Assembly: GCA_011009095.1 (NCBI GenBank)
Contig: VTPC01000027.1
Span: 96,622-160,621 of the forward strand
Direction of reading: 5' to 3'
DNA length: 64,000 bases
Source: Ignelater luminosus
Lineage: Eukaryota; Arthropoda; Insecta; Coleoptera; Elateridae
Part shown: positions 62,697-64,000 of the stretch, piece after piece
Layout: each line of letters starts with the position of its first letter
Position numbering within the stretch: the stretch's first letter is position 1
Position numbers and translations under genes: made by a program
The notes under the pieces: model-generated
Databases searched by the model: none
Told to the model about the DNA's origin: nothing
The model's input: the letters and a program-made list of their open reading frames with translations, nothing else

Positions 62697-63977
62697 TCAA
62701 TAAGTACCCGTGTTAGAAATGCAGACACAATTTTTTTCAAAATTTTTTTTTTATTTTTTAACATAGTCTCCTTTTAGAAATATACACTTCTCCCAACGTT
62801 CCTGCCATTTTTAACCTCTCCAAAAAATAGGATTTGTCGAACTCTGCAAAATACGCCTCTATCTCGGCGACGACTTCCTCGTTTGAGCTAACTTTTTTTC
62901 CCGCGAGCCATTTCTTCATGTTAGGAAACAAGAAAAAGTCGCAGGGAGCCAGATCGGCTGAATACGAAGGGTGCGGCAGCAATTCATAACGCAATTCATG
63001 CAGTTTGGCGGCAACAACTCCGGATGAATGTGCTGGTGCGTTATCGTGGTGAAACAGCACCTTCTTTTTCGCCAAATGCGGCCGTGTCTCCTTCAATTTT
63101 TTTGTCGAAGCTGTCTAATAACTTACTGTAGTATTGTCCAGTGATCGTTCTTCCTTTTTCTAAAAAATCCATGAGGATGACGCCGTTCGCATCCCAAACA
63201 ATCGTCGCCATGACCTTTCCGGCCGATGGAACCATCTTCGCCTTTTTTGGAGCAGATTCACCGGAAGAAATCCATTGTTTTGATTGTTGCTTAGTTTCTG
63301 GTGTGTAATAATGAATCCAGGTTTCATCAACGGTGACAACTCGACGCAAAAACTCCTTCGGATTTCGCTTAAATTGCTCCAAACACTGCTTCGAAGTTAA
63401 CAGCCGCATCCGCTTGTTGTCCACCGTTAGCAATCGCGGCACCCATCGCGCCGACAATTTTTTCATCGCCAACTTATCATGTAAAATATTAATTGCCGTT
63501 CCGGTCGACACACCTACGGCCTCTGCTACTTCACGCACTTTCGTTCGTCGATCAGCGAGAATCATGTCGTGGACTTTTTGAATGATTTCCTCGGTAACCA
63601 CGTCTGCCGGGCGTCCTGGTCGCTCCTCATCAAAAACGGATGTTCGCCCACGTTTAAATTCGTTGAACCAATATCTAACTGTGGTCATAGATGGCGAAGT
63701 GTCCCCATAAACAGCATCCAACTTTGCTTTTATCTCCTCGCATTTTTCCCATCCAAAAACAGAAAGCGAATTACCGAACGATACTGCTCTTTTTCCATCT
63801 TAGCTAAAATCACGAAACACGTCTTACTCAAATGGCTGTCAAATCCAAACTAACCTATCAATCAGTCTGCAATTTGTTATACCGTCGTTTGATAGATGGC
63901 AGCACACGATGATAACACCAACTTCCCTCAGGAACGCCTTCTGTCGTCAAACACGGATACTTACTGAACCGCCCTCG
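62697..63977 (-). mobile_element. Mariner element of a third lineage, 1281 bp
   Basis: The left end CGAGGGCGGTTCAATAAGTA and the right end's reverse complement CGAGGGCGGTTCAGTAAGTA are inverted repeats (about 27 of 30 through CCGTGTT). TA lies on both sides (62695-62696 and 63978-63979). The transposase gene is on the minus strand. Confidence 0.93.
62758..63798 (-). pseudogene. Mariner transposase with two A-run frameshifts
   Basis: ATG at 63798 opens MEKEQYRSVIRFLFLDGK. At about 63749 an A run is one base short (5 A's where 6 keep the frame). The next part runs 63721-63104: LDAVYGDTSPSM, EERPGRPADVV, VREVAEAVGVSTGTAINIL (HTH), SARWVPRLLT (linker) and VTVDETWIHYY (first Asp). At about 63097-63103 an A run is one base too long. 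The final part then reads RPHLAKKKVLFHHDNAPAHS (second Asp), YSADLAPCDFFLFP (third Asp, 34 residues later) and ends ISKRRLC at 62758. All catalytic residues survive and no stop lies in the intended frames; only the two homopolymer indels break it. Span 1041 bp. Confidence 0.9.
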
Positions 63978-64000
63978 TACTAAAATCGGCAAACCAATGC

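Noticed and set aside
1..64000. CRISPR arrays, bacterial operons, prophage
   Set aside because: There are no spaced direct repeats of the right size, coding is eukaryotic transposon type with introns, and no ribosome-binding-site-led gene clusters exist.

Overview
The window is AT-rich arthropod, most likely insect, genomic DNA built mainly of transposable elements in various stages of decay. The evidence is eukaryotic: three Tc1/mariner-type elements with TA duplications, a CR1/Jockey-like LINE, a Penelope-like element, a THAP-domain transposase, and short GT...AG introns. I found no convincing host gene, no tRNA or rRNA gene, no CRISPR array and no bacterial operon structure.

Layout. 1-190: eroded LINE tail. 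0.2-15.4 kb: mostly featureless AT-rich DNA with microsatellites, a 132-bp hairpin element and a 14-bp tandem repeat. 15.4-17.8 kb: a complete DDE_3 (IS630/Tc1-like) element with perfect 30-bp terminal inverted repeats and a broken, intron-containing transposase. 17.8-25.2 kb: no recognised gene; GC-richer LTR-like patches near 20.5-22.2 kb. 25.2-26.5 kb: eroded LINE (end of RT, RNase H, zinc-knuckle tail). 27.3-30.2 kb: Penelope-like element (RT plus GIY-YIG) between inverted pLTR-like repeats, one of them split by a 330-bp MITE. 34.8-36.0 kb: broken copy of an insect repeat-encoded protein. 36.2-43.3 kb: a nested composite (below). 48.7-50.0, 59.1-60.3 and 62.7-64.0 kb: three mariner elements of different lineages. 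The rest is AT-rich, often T-rich, with simple repeats.

The most interesting region is 36.2-43.3 kb. A plus-strand spliced gene whose product resembles the YqaJ-associated proteins of insect transposons converges on a minus-strand spliced gene with a THAP zinc finger followed by a DDE_Tnp_4-like transposase segment. Each gene starts just inside a matching inverted end carrying GCATGCG plus TGACGTCAC. A transposase paired with a YqaJ-type partner is the layout I recall for ISL2EU-type elements, so I read this as an internally deleted, decayed relative. It was later hit by an 881-bp foldback MITE that landed inside the THAP intron and by a roughly 3.95-kb LINE that landed between the promoter-like end and the THAP start codon.

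Most genes here are mobile-element genes and are broken. The exceptions are the mariner at 48.7 kb, whose 346-codon transposase is open with a complete DD34D triad, and the RT part of the LINE, which is open over 516 codons.
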